Origin: Cohnella sp. OV330
GTDB taxonomy: Bacteria > Bacillota > Bacilli > Paenibacillales > Paenibacillaceae
Direction of reading: 5' to 3'
NCBI RefSeq assembly: GCF_900112065.1
Contig: NZ_FOKE01000001.1
Span: forward strand, 731,563 to 793,064
Length of the DNA: 61,502 nt
The number at the start of each line of letters is the position of its first letter. Within the stretch, counting starts at the first letter, position 1. The notes below the pieces were generated by a model, which was not told the DNA's origin, searched no databases, and saw only the letters and a list, made by a program, of their open reading frames with translations. The translations under genes were made by a program, and so were the position numbers. Shown here piece by piece: positions 34,172-43,076 of this stretch.

Positions 34172-34537
34172 TTGCAAAAATATGCCTTCGCGCGCAGCGG
34201 ACTGCGGATCGCTGCAGCTCTTGCCTTGATTGGAACGCTGCTTCTGACGGCGGCTTGCGGTAAAGACAAGTCCGCCGGAAGCGCCAAACCGACGGCGCCG
34301 GCCGGCCCGGCGGATACGATCGCGCTGTATCGCAGCAACTGCATCTCCTGCCACGGCGGCGGTCTTGCGGGCATGATGGGGCCGGCCACGGATCTTCGGT
34401 CCGTCGGCTCCCGCCTGACGGAGGCGCAGATCGCCGCGCAGATCGCGAACGGAGGCGAGAGGATGCCTGCGCTGAAGGATCGCCTGACCGCGCAGGAGAT
34501 CGACAAGCTCGCCTCTTGGCTGGCCGGCTTGCATTGA
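34172..34537 (+). CDS. cytochrome c lipoprotein (c551 type)
   Basis: A 121-residue exported electron carrier. The signal peptide ends in a lipobox (LLLTAAC), so the protein is anchored by lipid at the outer face of the membrane. After a Lys/Ala/Pro linker comes the haem-binding CISCH, and the Met ligand is in GGERMPALKDRL. Similar proteins (CccB, c551) pass electrons between the quinol oxidoreductase and terminal oxidase in Firmicutes. The start is TTG 34172 behind GGGAG. TATACT near 34145 is a candidate -10. It stands alone, divergent from the AraC gene. Confidence 0.9.
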   Translation: MQKYAFARSGLRIAAALALIGTLLLTAACGKDKSAGSAKPTAPAGPADTIALYRSNCISCHGGGLAGMMGPATDLRSVGSRLTEAQIAAQIANGGERMPALKDRLTAQEIDKLASWLAGLH

Positions 34538-34677
34538 TTCGCTTCTTCTCACATCATACAACTGCCAGGAACAATCGTCCTGGTATTTATCTGGTCGATT
34601 AACCAATTTATTTTAATTTATTGAATATTCTCTCAGGATAGGTTCATTCATCGCGATCTAGCGACCGAAATCACAAT

Positions 34678-34713
34678 AAGCCGAGCCCGGTCAACGAGGA
34701 CCGGGCTCGGCTT
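34678..34713. terminator. hairpin between cytochrome c gene and acpS
   Basis: AAGCCGAGCCCGGTC pairs with GACCGGGCTCGGCTT around six bases. It lies between convergent genes three bases from the acpS stop; flanking T-runs are weak. Confidence 0.7.
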
Positions 34714-34716
34714 GCC

Positions 34717-35112
34717 TTATTCAATTCGCTCCAGCGTAGCCGTCGCCGCCGCGAGCCGCCGTTCGTGCGTGATCGCCACGTGCACGCGATACGCCCGCTC
34801 TGCCAGCCCCAGCCGCGACCATGCCTCGGGCGAGAGCCGGCAAGACGGACGGCCGCGCTCGTCCGGCAGCACCTCGATATCGCGAAATCCGACGCAGCTG
34901 CCGATGCCGCAGCCGAGCGCCTTTACGACCGCTTCCTTGGCCGCGAACCGGCCGGCGGCGAACTCGACCGCTCGGCGCGGCTGCATCTGCGCGTACCGTT
35001 CCAGCTCGCCGTTCGTGAGCACGCGCGCCGCGAACCTGCCCCCTGTATCTCCCGCGAGCAGCTTGGCCATCCGCTCCATCTCGACGACGTCGATCCCGAT
35101 CCCCTCGATCAT
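34717..35112 (-). CDS. acpS: holo-[acyl-carrier-protein] synthase
   Basis: Transfers 4'-phosphopantetheine from CoA to acyl carrier protein. The protein is 131 residues. The magnesium-binding IGIDVVEMERM (Asp8) and FAAGRFAAKEAVVKALG (Glu58 region) are present, followed by EVLPDERGRPS and VAITHERRLAAA. The start is ATG 35112, six bases after the nadE stop, with AAGG upstream. Co-transcribed with nadE. Confidence 0.96.
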   Translation of the reverse strand: MIEGIGIDVVEMERMAKLLAGDTGGRFAARVLTNGELERYAQMQPRRAVEFAAGRFAAKEAVVKALGCGIGSCVGFRDIEVLPDERGRPSCRLSPEAWSRLGLAERAYRVHVAITHERRLAAATATLERIE

Positions 35113-35118
35113 CCTTGC

Positions 35119-35928
35119 TTAAATGCCCGGGATCGCTTGACGCTTGTGCTGCGTGCGCTGATAATGCTTCTCCAGAATCTCCCGCGCGGCGTCGGGGATC
35201 GTCTTGCCTTCGAGGTAGTCGCTGTTGTCGTCGTAGCTGACGCCCAGCTCGGCCTCGTCGGTCTGGCCCGCCCACAGGCCGGCCGTCGGCGCCTTGTCCA
35301 CGACCTCGGCCGGCACGCCGAGCGCCCGCGCCACCTGGCGAACCTGACGCTTGTTCAGCGAGCTCAGCGGCGTGATATCTACCGCGCCGTCGCCCCATTT
35401 GGTATAGAAGCCGGTCAGCGCTTCGGACGCGTGGTCCGTGCCGACGACCAGCAGATTAAGGTCGAACGCCAGCGCGTACTGCACGACCATGCGCGTGCGC
35501 GCCTTGACGTTGCCCTTGCCGCCGCGGCTGATATGGCGGGACATGCCCAGCGACTTGAACGCGTGCTCCGTCTCGAGCGAGATCTCGTCCACCGCTTCCT
35601 CGATGTTCGTCTCGACCTTATGCTTGAGATCGAACGCTTCGGCCACGGCGTAGCTGTGCGCGATGTCTTCCTGCTGCCCGTACGGCTGAAACACGCCGAG
35701 CGTCATGTATTCCTTGCCGGTCTCCGCGGTCAGCTCGTCCGTCGCGCGCTTGCACAGACCTGCCGCCACCGCGCTGTCTACGCCGCCGCTGATCGCGATC
35801 AGCAAACCCGACGCGCCTGCCTTTTTCACGTACTCCTTCAAAAAGCCGACACGCCTCGCGATCTCGCCTTCCGGATCGATCGACGGCTTCACGCCCAAGA
35901 GCGAGATGATGTCCTGCTGCAAACTCAT
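35119..35928 (-). CDS. nadE: ammonia-dependent NAD+ synthetase
   Basis: Last step of NAD synthesis: amidates nicotinic acid adenine dinucleotide with ammonia and ATP. The protein is 269 residues, the ammonia-dependent length (no glutaminase domain). The PP-loop is in AISGGVDSAVAAGLC; substrate binding segments are GTDHASEALTGFYTKWGDGAVDI and LSSLNKRQVRQVA. The start is ATG 35928. It heads a nadE-acpS unit. Confidence 0.97.
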   Translation of the reverse strand: MSLQQDIISLLGVKPSIDPEGEIARRVGFLKEYVKKAGASGLLIAISGGVDSAVAAGLCKRATDELTAETGKEYMTLGVFQPYGQQEDIAHSYAVAEAFDLKHKVETNIEEAVDEISLETEHAFKSLGMSRHISRGGKGNVKARTRMVVQYALAFDLNLLVVGTDHASEALTGFYTKWGDGAVDITPLSSLNKRQVRQVARALGVPAEVVDKAPTAGLWAGQTDEAELGVSYDDNSDYLEGKTIPDAAREILEKHYQRTQHKRQAIPGI

Positions 35929-36017
35929 ACGAACGCCTCCATTCTATAGGTTCCTTTAGTTATGTAAGACGGCCCGGGCTCGCGTGAAACAATTCGCCCT
36001 GCCGTCGTCGTCATACG

Positions 36018-36049
36018 AAAAAACCGCGGATGCGCAAAGTCATCCGCGG
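36018..36049 (-). terminator. terminator of the bacilliredoxin gene
   Basis: CCGCGGATG pairs with CATCCGCGG; on the minus strand TTTTTT follows. Confidence 0.9.
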
Positions 36050-36060
36050 CGGCGCTCCTG

Positions 36061-36495
36061 TCAGCGGCAGAAACGGTCGAAGGCGTCGGTCAGATCGGCG
36101 GCGATATCGTCCGCGCTGCGGTTCTCGATCTGATGGCGTTCGATGAAGTGCACGAGTTCCCCGTCCTTGAGAAGGGCGATGGAAGGCGAAGACGGCGGAT
36201 ACGGCGCGAAGTATTCTCTAGCCTTCGCGGTCGCTTCCTTGTCCTGTCCCGCGAACACGGTGTACAGGTGATCCGGCAGCGCGTCGTGGCGAAGCGCCTC
36301 CGCTACGCCCGGGCGCGCCTGGCCGGCAGCGCAGCCGCATACGGAATTGATGACGACGAGCGTCGTGCCCTTGCTGTCCGGCAGCGCCTGCTCGACTTCC
36401 TCCGGCGTTCTCAGCTCCGTGATGCCGATCCGGGTCAGGTCGTCGCGCATCGGTTGGACCATGTCCAGCATATATCGTTCGAATGACATCGACAT
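36061..36495 (-). CDS. BrxA/BrxB family bacilliredoxin
   Basis: Removes bacillithiol from oxidised protein thiols. The protein is 144 residues and thioredoxin-like with the CGC motif in VVINSVCGCAAGQARPGV, the VFAGQDKEATAKAREYF strand-helix and PSSPSIALLKDGELVHFIER. The open frame runs to 36588; ATG 36495 with GAGGG upstream matches the family N-terminus (MSMSFERYM). It is similar to both YphP (BrxA) and YqiW (BrxB), so the symbol is left open. Confidence 0.94.
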   Translation of the reverse strand: MSMSFERYMLDMVQPMRDDLTRIGITELRTPEEVEQALPDSKGTTLVVINSVCGCAAGQARPGVAEALRHDALPDHLYTVFAGQDKEATAKAREYFAPYPPSSPSIALLKDGELVHFIERHQIENRSADDIAADLTDAFDRFCR

Positions 36496-36626
36496 GTCTA
36501 TCCCTCGCTTTCGATAGAATCGCAATTCGGCGGGCATGCCGCTTACCTTATTATAGCGCGGCCATGCGCGAACCGTCAAAAGCGGCACGAGCCCGGCATG
36601 CGCCGGACCCGCCTCGATTCATGCGC

Positions 36627-36755
36627 TTAAGTCGAAGGACGGTTGGGACCGTCGAGCTTCTTGTCGTATCCCTCGGACAGCGGAGACGCGTTCTCTTTGC
36701 CCTTCGAAGAAGCCGGCGCGTCGGCGCGTCCGTTTGGCTTGGGTTGCTTGGCCAT
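36627..36755 (-). CDS. small hydrophilic 42-residue protein
   Basis: A short gene starting MAKQPKPNGRADAPASSKG and ending YDKKLDGPNRPST. GGAGGAGGG lies six bases before the ATG at 36755, one of the strongest ribosome sites in the window. It is highly polar with no Cys and no membrane segment, like many small spore- or stress-associated proteins of Bacillales, but I cannot name a family. It lies between the sensor kinase and bacilliredoxin genes, in the same direction. Confidence 0.7.
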   Translation of the reverse strand: MAKQPKPNGRADAPASSKGKENASPLSEGYDKKLDGPNRPST

Positions 36756-36818
36756 CGCAATCCCTCCTCCCGCATCAGATGGTGTAATCGGAGGTAGTGT
36801 AAGCCATGGACGGCCAGC

Positions 36819-38486
36819 TTATTCGGCGACGGCCCAGCAAGCGTAGCCGCTCTTGCAAAACGTAACGATAAACGTCGTCCCTTCGCCCACGGTCGACAGC
36901 ACCTCGATGCGTCCTTCGTGCCGTTCGGCGATGCTAAGGCAGAGCGCGAGCCCGAGGCCGGTTCCTTGCTCCTTGGTCGTATAGAACGGCTCGAACAGAC
37001 GCTCGACCTTTTCCGGCGGTATGCCGTTGCCCGTATCCGATACGTACAGCTGTACCCGGTCCTCCAGGTCGCGCGTCTCGATCCGAAGCACCCCTTTCTC
37101 GTCCATCGCCTCGAGGCCGTTGCGCGCCAGATTCAGGATGAGCTGCTTGATCTCTTTGCCGTTGAGCTCCAGCACGTCCTGTTCCTCGCACAGGTCGAGC
37201 TCCACGGATTGCCCGCGCAGGTTGGCGTCCGCCCAGATGAGCGGCAGCATGTCCTTCAACACCGACTGAAGGCTGCTCGTTTCCTTTTCCACGATGCGAT
37301 TTTGCGCCAGCGACAAAAAGTCGTTGATGATCGCGTTGGCCCGGTCGAGCTCCTCCATGACGATGCGGAAATAAGAACGCTGCTCCGAGGGACTCCGCTC
37401 GTTGAGCAGCTGTACGAATCCCCGGATGACCGCCATCGGATTGCGAATCTCGTGCGTGATGCTGGCTGCCATTTGCCCGACCAAGCTTAGCCGCTCCATT
37501 TTATCCAGCTCGTCCTTGAGCCGCTGCGTATCCGTCACGTCCTGCGCGATGTAGACGACGCCTTCGGGTATCCCCTTGGTTCCGGATTCGTTGACGGCGC
37601 AAGCGGTCGCGAGCATCGTCCTCCCTTGAATTTTAAACATCTCCGAGGACACTCGCTCCCCTTTGTTCAGGACCAGCTGAATAATGGAGGCGGTTGCATC
37701 AAGTCCCATGAGTCGGGCCAGTTCGGTGTAATGCAAGCCTACGACATTGCCGGCGGCATTCTTCCCCATCTCCAGCGCGATCTCGTTCACGTGCGTTATA
37801 ATGCCTTTGGCGTCGATAAAAATGACCGCGAGGGGCACCATATCGAGAAATCGGCGCATGCGGATCGATTCGAGTTTATATTGACGGGTCAAATCGAGCA
37901 GCTGCGACTGCAGGCTGACCCGCTCGTAGGCGATCTCGATGAAATAAACGGATAGATGCGTAATGAGGATGAATGCGATCACATAAGCGGCGCAAGCCAA
38001 GAAAAACTCCCAGTCTGGCGTTACGCTGCCGTCCACGATCGAAGTGACCGCGGGGATTAAAAATGATACAGTGGCGACAGCCCACAAAACTGCGACGCTC
38101 CGCATCTTCGCGACGCGGCCCTTGAGCCGAAAGGTCCGGGAAACCTTGTAAAGGATCAGGAGATAGACAAGAAAAAAGACGAAAAATCCGGCGATTTCGG
38201 CTGGCTCCTCGCCGGGGATTTGCAGCGCCAGAAAACCGGCGCTGAGCACGACCGCAAACGGAAATCCGCCATACAGCGAAGCGGTAATGACGGCGACAAA
38301 GCCTAGATCGAGAATAACCGGGCCATTTTGTATCATATAGAAATGTCCGAGCAGCATGCAAAGTCCGCTGACGATGCCGATGAAGAAGCGGGAATGTCGC
38401 AGCTGGCGTTGGCGCGAGAACCAGACCTGAAAGGTTCCGACAGGCAGCAGGGCGATAAGAACCTGGAGAAGCAGGCTGTTGACCAA
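36819..38486 (-). CDS. membrane sensor histidine kinase (5TM-LYT, PAS, HisKA)
   Basis: About 555 residues. The N-terminal membrane domain has five or six helices resembling the 5TMR_LYT sensor (VISGLCML.., FVAVITASLYGGFPFAVVLSAGF). A PAS domain follows (FLDMVPLAVIFIDAKGIITHVNE), then HisKA with the phospho-acceptor in ASITHEIRNPMAVI and a HATPase domain with N-box NLARNGLEAMD, GNGIPPEKVE and GTGLGLALC. The pattern resembles sporulation kinases (KinB/KinD group). Start: the frame extends to ATG 38552, but a GGGGGG ribosome site precedes TTG 38486 near the first helix, so that start is preferred with modest certainty. No response regulator is adjacent. Confidence 0.88.
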   Translation of the reverse strand: MVNSLLLQVLIALLPVGTFQVWFSRQRQLRHSRFFIGIVSGLCMLLGHFYMIQNGPVILDLGFVAVITASLYGGFPFAVVLSAGFLALQIPGEEPAEIAGFFVFFLVYLLILYKVSRTFRLKGRVAKMRSVAVLWAVATVSFLIPAVTSIVDGSVTPDWEFFLACAAYVIAFILITHLSVYFIEIAYERVSLQSQLLDLTRQYKLESIRMRRFLDMVPLAVIFIDAKGIITHVNEIALEMGKNAAGNVVGLHYTELARLMGLDATASIIQLVLNKGERVSSEMFKIQGRTMLATACAVNESGTKGIPEGVVYIAQDVTDTQRLKDELDKMERLSLVGQMAASITHEIRNPMAVIRGFVQLLNERSPSEQRSYFRIVMEELDRANAIINDFLSLAQNRIVEKETSSLQSVLKDMLPLIWADANLRGQSVELDLCEEQDVLELNGKEIKQLILNLARNGLEAMDEKGVLRIETRDLEDRVQLYVSDTGNGIPPEKVERLFEPFYTTKEQGTGLGLALCLSIAERHEGRIEVLSTVGEGTTFIVTFCKSGYACWAVAE

Positions 38487-38632
38487 AGGGATCCCCCCGC
38501 ACGATCGTCCTTTATACTTAAACAATTCATTCTGATTAAAACATATAAACATTCCGCTTACAATAATAGGAATATAGTTTAGACTATATATCGTGAATTG
38601 CTTGCGGTGATAAAACGGAGAGGAACGAGCAC

Positions 38633-39940
38633 GTGGAGTATAATTTAAATAACCGAATCGAAGATAATTATAACATCATTATTATCGGCGGCGGGTCGGC
38701 AGGCTTGATGGCCGGAATCGCCGCCAGCCGGTCGGGCGCCAGCGTCCTCCTGCTCGACAAGGGAGACAAGCTCGGGCGCAAGCTCGGCATCTCCGGCGGG
38801 GGCCGCTGCAACGTGACGAACGCCAAGGAGACCGACGAGCTCATTCGGCATATCCCGGGCAACGGAAGGTTTCTGTACTCCGCGTTATCCGTCTTCGGCA
38901 ATCGCGATATCGCCGCCTTCTTCGAAGGCATGGGCATCCGGCTGAAGGAAGAGGACAACGGGCGGATGTTTCCCGTATCCGACAAGGCCAAGACCGTCGT
39001 GGACGCGCTCGTGCGCAAAGTCCGGGAACAAGGCGTGCGGATCGAGACCCACGCGCCGGTGGCCGAGGTCCTGTACGATAACGGCAGCGTAACGGGCGTA
39101 AGGCTTGCGGACGGACGCGTATTCGCCGCGCCTTCCGTCATCGTGGCGGTCGGAGGCAAGTCGGTTCCCCATACGGGATCGACCGGCGACGGATACGCTT
39201 GGGCCGAGCAGGCCGGCCATACGATATCCGAGCTATTCCCGACCGAGGTGCCGCTGACCTCTTCGGAGCCGTTCATCCGCAGCCGCGAGCTGCAGGGCTT
39301 GTCGCTGCGCGACGTCACGCTGACGGTGTGGGGCGACAAGGGCAAGCCGCTCGTCGCGCACCGCGGAGACATGATCTTCACGCACTTCGGCCTGTCGGGG
39401 CCGATCGCGCTCCGCTGCAGCCAGTTCGTCGTGAAGCAGCGCAAAAAGACCGGGGGCGAGCCGGTTCGGCTCACGCTCGATCTGTTCCCGGACAAAAGCG
39501 CCGCCGACGTGTACGACGATACTTACGCTTTGACGAAGGCCGAGCCCAAGAAGGCGGTCAAAAACATATTAAAAAGCGTCGCCACCGAGCGCCTGCTGCC
39601 GCTGTTGCTCGAGCGGGCGGGGCTGGACGGCGATACGACGCACGCCAACATTCCGAAGCAGGCCTGGCAGAACCTGTCCGGGCTGCTGAAGGCGTTCCCC
39701 GTCGACGTCGACGGCACGCTGTCGATCGAGGAAGCGTTCGTGACCGGCGGCGGGGTCAGCCTGAAGGAGATCGATCCGAAGACGATGCAGTCGAAGCTCA
39801 TGCAGGGCTTGTTTTTCGCCGGCGAAGTCCTGGACATCCACGGTTACACCGGCGGCTACAATATTACGGCGGCATTCTCCACCGGCTACGTGGCCGGATT
39901 GAACGCCGCCATGCATGCGGAGGCTGCCGCTGGCGCGTAG
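38633..39940 (+). CDS. BaiN-like flavoprotein (HI0933 family)
   Basis: A 435-residue FAD-dependent oxidoreductase-like protein. Dinucleotide-binding IIIIGGGSAGLMAG lies near residue 17, then the family signature LGRKLGISGGGRCNVTNAKE. The C-terminal motif FFAGEVLDIHGYTGGYNITAAFSTGYVAG closes the FAD site. HI0933/BaiN proteins are widespread; a bile-acid reductase role is known for one member, but the general function is unclear. The start is GTG 38633 with GAGAGG upstream. It is divergent from the sensor kinase gene; an intergenic repeat array follows the stop. Confidence 0.92.
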   Translation: MEYNLNNRIEDNYNIIIIGGGSAGLMAGIAASRSGASVLLLDKGDKLGRKLGISGGGRCNVTNAKETDELIRHIPGNGRFLYSALSVFGNRDIAAFFEGMGIRLKEEDNGRMFPVSDKAKTVVDALVRKVREQGVRIETHAPVAEVLYDNGSVTGVRLADGRVFAAPSVIVAVGGKSVPHTGSTGDGYAWAEQAGHTISELFPTEVPLTSSEPFIRSRELQGLSLRDVTLTVWGDKGKPLVAHRGDMIFTHFGLSGPIALRCSQFVVKQRKKTGGEPVRLTLDLFPDKSAADVYDDTYALTKAEPKKAVKNILKSVATERLLPLLLERAGLDGDTTHANIPKQAWQNLSGLLKAFPVDVDGTLSIEEAFVTGGGVSLKEIDPKTMQSKLMQGLFFAGEVLDIHGYTGGYNITAAFSTGYVAGLNAAMHAEAAAGA

Positions 39941-39979
39941 TAGGCTGGGTGGCGGTGCCCGAGAGGCTGGCCTGCTGTG

Positions 39980-40205
39980 CAATAGCGGAACTTTTTTCCG
40001 CTATTGTCGCTCGCGAGGCGGTTCTGCGGCGCGATAGCGGAACTTTTTTCCGCTATTGCCACTCGCGAGGTGGTTCTGCGGTGCGATAGCGGATCTTTTT
40101 TCCGCTATTGGCGCCCGCGAGGCGGCTTTGCGGTGCATAGCGGAGATTTTTTCCGCTATTGCGCTCGCGAGGCGGCCTTGCGGTGCGATAGCGGAATTTT
40201 TTTCC
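39980..40205. repeat. 51/52-bp tandem array with ATAGCGGAA..TTCCGCTAT hairpins
   Basis: ATAGCGG begins at 39982, 40034, 40086, 40137 and 40188 (periods 52, 52, 51, 51). Each of the first four units contains ATAGCGG(A)-N-TTCCGCTATT, able to fold into a 7-9 bp hairpin with a T-rich loop, then a CTCGCGAGG-like segment. It is the best preserved array in the window. It lies between convergent stop codons (39940 and 40290); no gene is seen. Confidence 0.85.
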
Positions 40206-40289
40206 CCTAGCATGATCCGCGTTGAGCCAGGCAGCTACCTAGTCGCGATTCTTCCCTTACTGCACACCGGCATGCACCTGCAGCTCACC

Positions 40290-40688
40290 CTAGTATGCTT
40301 CAAAATGATTGTAGCTTCCGTCGTCCGCCGCTTCGCCGACCGGCTCCGCGACTTCGGAACCGCCGGCGGCTGCAGCCGCATCCGGCTCGATGCCGAAGTA
40401 GGCCGGATCCCAGTCCTCGTTCACGGTGTGCGCGGGAATCTGCAGCTCGTCCAGCGCATATGCGGTCGCCGCCAATTCTGCGTCGTCGGCCGGCGCTTCG
40501 GACAACAGCTCGCCGCCGTGGCTCTGGGCGATCTCGAGCGCGCTCGCGAGGTTGTCTCCATCGACGTGAATGTGGAGTCGGACGACGCCGTGCGGCTGCG
40601 GTTCGTACCCCAGCTCGTCGAGCGTCCCGCACGCCTTGTGCGCGCTGCCTTCGTCCGGAAACTGAAACATCAGTGCTCTGTATGCCAT
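40290..40688 (-). CDS. small acidic protein of unknown function
   Basis: 132 residues, acidic, opening MAYRALMFQFPDEGSAHKACG, with a compact alpha/beta-looking first half (VVRLHIHVDGDNLASALEIAQSHGGEL) and an Ala/Glu-rich tail ending DDGSYNHFEAY. No family is recognised; the first half suggests a ferredoxin-like fold. ATG 40688 with GAGGCG upstream is preferred; the frame opens further to 40733. It is the last gene before the repeat array. Confidence 0.72.
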   Translation of the reverse strand: MAYRALMFQFPDEGSAHKACGTLDELGYEPQPHGVVRLHIHVDGDNLASALEIAQSHGGELLSEAPADDAELAATAYALDELQIPAHTVNEDWDPAYFGIEPDAAAAAGGSEVAEPVGEAADDGSYNHFEAY

Positions 40689-40762
40689 CGGAATCGCCTC
40701 TTCTCGGTTAGCGGATTGGAATGTCTGTAGCATAACCGCGGGCGGCCGCGATCATGTAGCCT

Positions 40763-42094
40763 TCATTCAAGCACCTCTGCATCGGGCCGTGCGCGGCCCG
40801 CCCGGCGAGCCGCGAACATGGACGAAGCCGCGCGATTGATGCGGCTCAGAAGCGGGTAGCAGGCTGCGGGCAGCGCCGCGATCGCAAGCCACCATGGACC
40901 TCCGTACATCCATCCCGCATGCAAGCCGAGAATCGCGCACCATGCCAGCGCAATCGGACGAAGCAGCAGCGATCGCCCGATTTCCCGCGCTTCGCCCCGT
41001 AGTTCCTCGCGCCAGTCGTACAACGCCATATAACGCGCCGTTTCCCACTTGGCCCACAAGCCGTTCAGCCACAACAACAGCAGCGCGCACATACCGAACC
41101 AAGCGATCGCTCCCAGCCAGAGCGGAGACAGCCAGATCGCCGCCATTCCGAGCGAGGCGAATTGAAACAATAATCGCATCGATTCCGCCTCCCGCAGCAT
41201 GGCGCGCAGCCACAGCTCGGCGATCCGGGAGGCCTCGTCGCGGCGCTTAAGCAGCGGACGCGGTTTTCGCAGCACCCAAGGCCGGCGACCTGCCGGCGGT
41301 CTTTTCGCTTGCTCCGTGTCCATGAGCACCCAGCCGACGTTGTCCGCGTAGGCACGCTGCTCCGTCTCAAGCTCGTGCGCAAATGTGCCCGAGAGATTCA
41401 AGCGGCGCCAGCCGAGCCCTATTCCGATCGCGATCAGCGCCGCGATACCGATCGCAGCGACAACCGGCTCTTCCCCGCGCATCCCCCATGCCGCGGCCGG
41501 CACCCAAGCGGCGATGAACGCCGCCCGCAAGCCGTATACGGCCAGTACCCGCCGCACGCCTTGCCATCTGCGTTCGGACGCGTCGCGGACGACCGTCCAG
41601 ATGAAGCCCATCAGGCCGGCGGACAACGCCAACGCTGCACCCGCGCCGAAGCTCCACCCTGTCGCCCGCGACATCAGCGGCAGCATCAAGCCGGCCCCCG
41701 CCGCCGACACGGCCATTCGGGCGGCAAGCGTGTATGCGAGACCGGCCAATGTCATGCCTTTTACCCATCTGCCGTTCGCGCGCAGGAACAATCCGTCTCC
41801 ATATTCGGCGAACGTTCGCAGCCTGCCGCGCACCATGAGGATCGCCAAGATCGCGATAGGCATCTGCGCGGGCAAACGACCGATCCATTCCGGCGGATGA
41901 CGCAGCAGGTCCTGGTACATCCCTCCGGCGACCCACAGTCCCGGTACGACGAGATACAGCAGCACCGTCCAGTCGAGCGTGAGGCGCCAGGCCCGAATCG
42001 ATTTGAGCCAAAAAGCCCCGGAGCGCATGAAGATCAGCCGCAGCGGCCCGCTTTTTCCGCGCAGTCGTCCGATCCTGCCGCCCTTCGGCTTCAT
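40763..42094 (-). CDS. ecsB: ABC transporter permease EcsB
   Basis: A 443-residue membrane protein with many helices. It has the EcsB layout: an N-terminal polar stretch (KSIRAWRLTLDWTVLLYLVVPGLW), a run of helices, a cytoplasmic loop (RRDEASRIAELWLRAMLRE) and a C-terminal helix group. It pairs with the ATPase gene just upstream. In Bacillus, EcsAB affects secretion, competence and regulated intramembrane proteolysis (RasP). ATG 42094 overlaps the ATPase stop by four bases, so translation is coupled. The open frame extends upstream to 42241 inside the ATPase gene, but this is not coding. Confidence 0.85.
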   Translation of the reverse strand: MKPKGGRIGRLRGKSGPLRLIFMRSGAFWLKSIRAWRLTLDWTVLLYLVVPGLWVAGGMYQDLLRHPPEWIGRLPAQMPIAILAILMVRGRLRTFAEYGDGLFLRANGRWVKGMTLAGLAYTLAARMAVSAAGAGLMLPLMSRATGWSFGAGAALALSAGLMGFIWTVVRDASERRWQGVRRVLAVYGLRAAFIAAWVPAAAWGMRGEEPVVAAIGIAALIAIGIGLGWRRLNLSGTFAHELETEQRAYADNVGWVLMDTEQAKRPPAGRRPWVLRKPRPLLKRRDEASRIAELWLRAMLREAESMRLLFQFASLGMAAIWLSPLWLGAIAWFGMCALLLLWLNGLWAKWETARYMALYDWREELRGEAREIGRSLLLRPIALAWCAILGLHAGWMYGGPWWLAIAALPAACYPLLSRINRAASSMFAARRAGRARPDAEVLE

Positions 42095-42864
42095 GGCCCC
42101 TCCGCCGCGGCGGCACGGGTCAGCCGGTGGAAACAATTGAACAAGGGCGTATCTTCGGGCATGCCCGCCGCCGCTCGGATGTCGGCGACCGTCCCCGACG
42201 CCGCCGCGCTCCCTTCGTGGACGAGCACGAACCGGTCGCACAGCCGCTCCGCCGAGTCCAGAACGTGCGTCGTGAGCAGCACGCCCGCGCCTCGGGCACG
42301 CTCCTCGTCGAGCGCCTCCAACAGCTCCATGACCGCGGCGGGATCGAGGCCGATGAACGGCTCGTCCACCAGATATACGCTCGGCTCCAGCAAGAAGGCG
42401 GCGACGAGCATCGTTTTTTGCTGCATCCCCTTGGAAAACTTAATCGGGTAATCGTCCTTTACGTGCCGAAGCCGAAATCTGTCCAGAAGCCCCTCCGCCC
42501 GCTCCGCGAGCCGCTCTTCGGAGATGCCGCAGACGGCGGCGGCCAGCTGCAGATGCTCCCACAGCGTAAAGCGCTCGTACAATATCGGCTGCTCCGGAAT
42601 ATAGGCCAGCTTTCTGTTCATCGCGCCGCCGGACTTCGCGCTCTCCTCCTCGGCCGCCCCCCGCCATTCGACGTCGGCCACCCAATACGGCAGCTGTCCG
42701 AGCAAACCCTTCATTACCGTGCTCTTGCCCGCGCCGTTCGGCCCGAGCAGGCCGACGCGCTCCCCCGGCTTCAACTCGATCGCCACGTCGCGAAGCACGG
42801 CCTTGCCTTGCTCGTACCCCGCCGCTCTGATCGCGGCGCGCATCAGCCAATCTTCGCCGTTCAT
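42091..42864 (-). CDS. ecsA: ABC transporter ATP-binding protein EcsA
   Basis: A 257-residue ATPase. Walker A is GLLGPNGAGKST, the signature is FSKGMQQKTML (a variant of LSGGQ, common in EcsA-type ATPases), Walker B is VYLVDEPFIGLDP, and the H-loop is LLTTHVLD. It energises the adjacent permease EcsB. The start is ATG 42864 with GGTGGGGG upstream. No ecsC-like third gene is present here. Confidence 0.9.
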   Translation of the reverse strand: MNGEDWLMRAAIRAAGYEQGKAVLRDVAIELKPGERVGLLGPNGAGKSTVMKGLLGQLPYWVADVEWRGAAEEESAKSGGAMNRKLAYIPEQPILYERFTLWEHLQLAAAVCGISEERLAERAEGLLDRFRLRHVKDDYPIKFSKGMQQKTMLVAAFLLEPSVYLVDEPFIGLDPAAVMELLEALDEERARGAGVLLTTHVLDSAERLCDRFVLVHEGSAAASGTVADIRAAAGMPEDTPLFNCFHRLTRAAAAEGP

Positions 42865-42965
42865 CGGACCCCCACCTCTGCAATCCTTTTAAAATTACTA
42901 CGAGGCGGCCCGGCCGAGAGTTGCGCACCTCCTGCCCGAAATTCGGCATTGCGCGAAGCCACGCC

Positions 42966-43009
42966 AAAAAAGCCCCTCATCCGGTTACCGGCCGGAAATA
43001 CGAGGGGCT
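42966..43009 (-). terminator. terminator of xylAB
   Basis: AGCCCCTC pairs with GAGGGGCT around an inner CCGG-rich hairpin; on the minus strand it is followed by TTTTTT. Confidence 0.85.
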
Positions 43010-43076
43010 CTCTCACTGTAGGGAGGCGCCCCGTCCGCGAAGACAAGCTCCTCCCGTCTATCTTATCACCTCAGCC

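Noticed and set aside
39959..40205. CRISPR array in the regular repeat at 39980-40205
   Set aside because: There are no unique spacers; the whole unit repeats with drift, and no cas genes are near.
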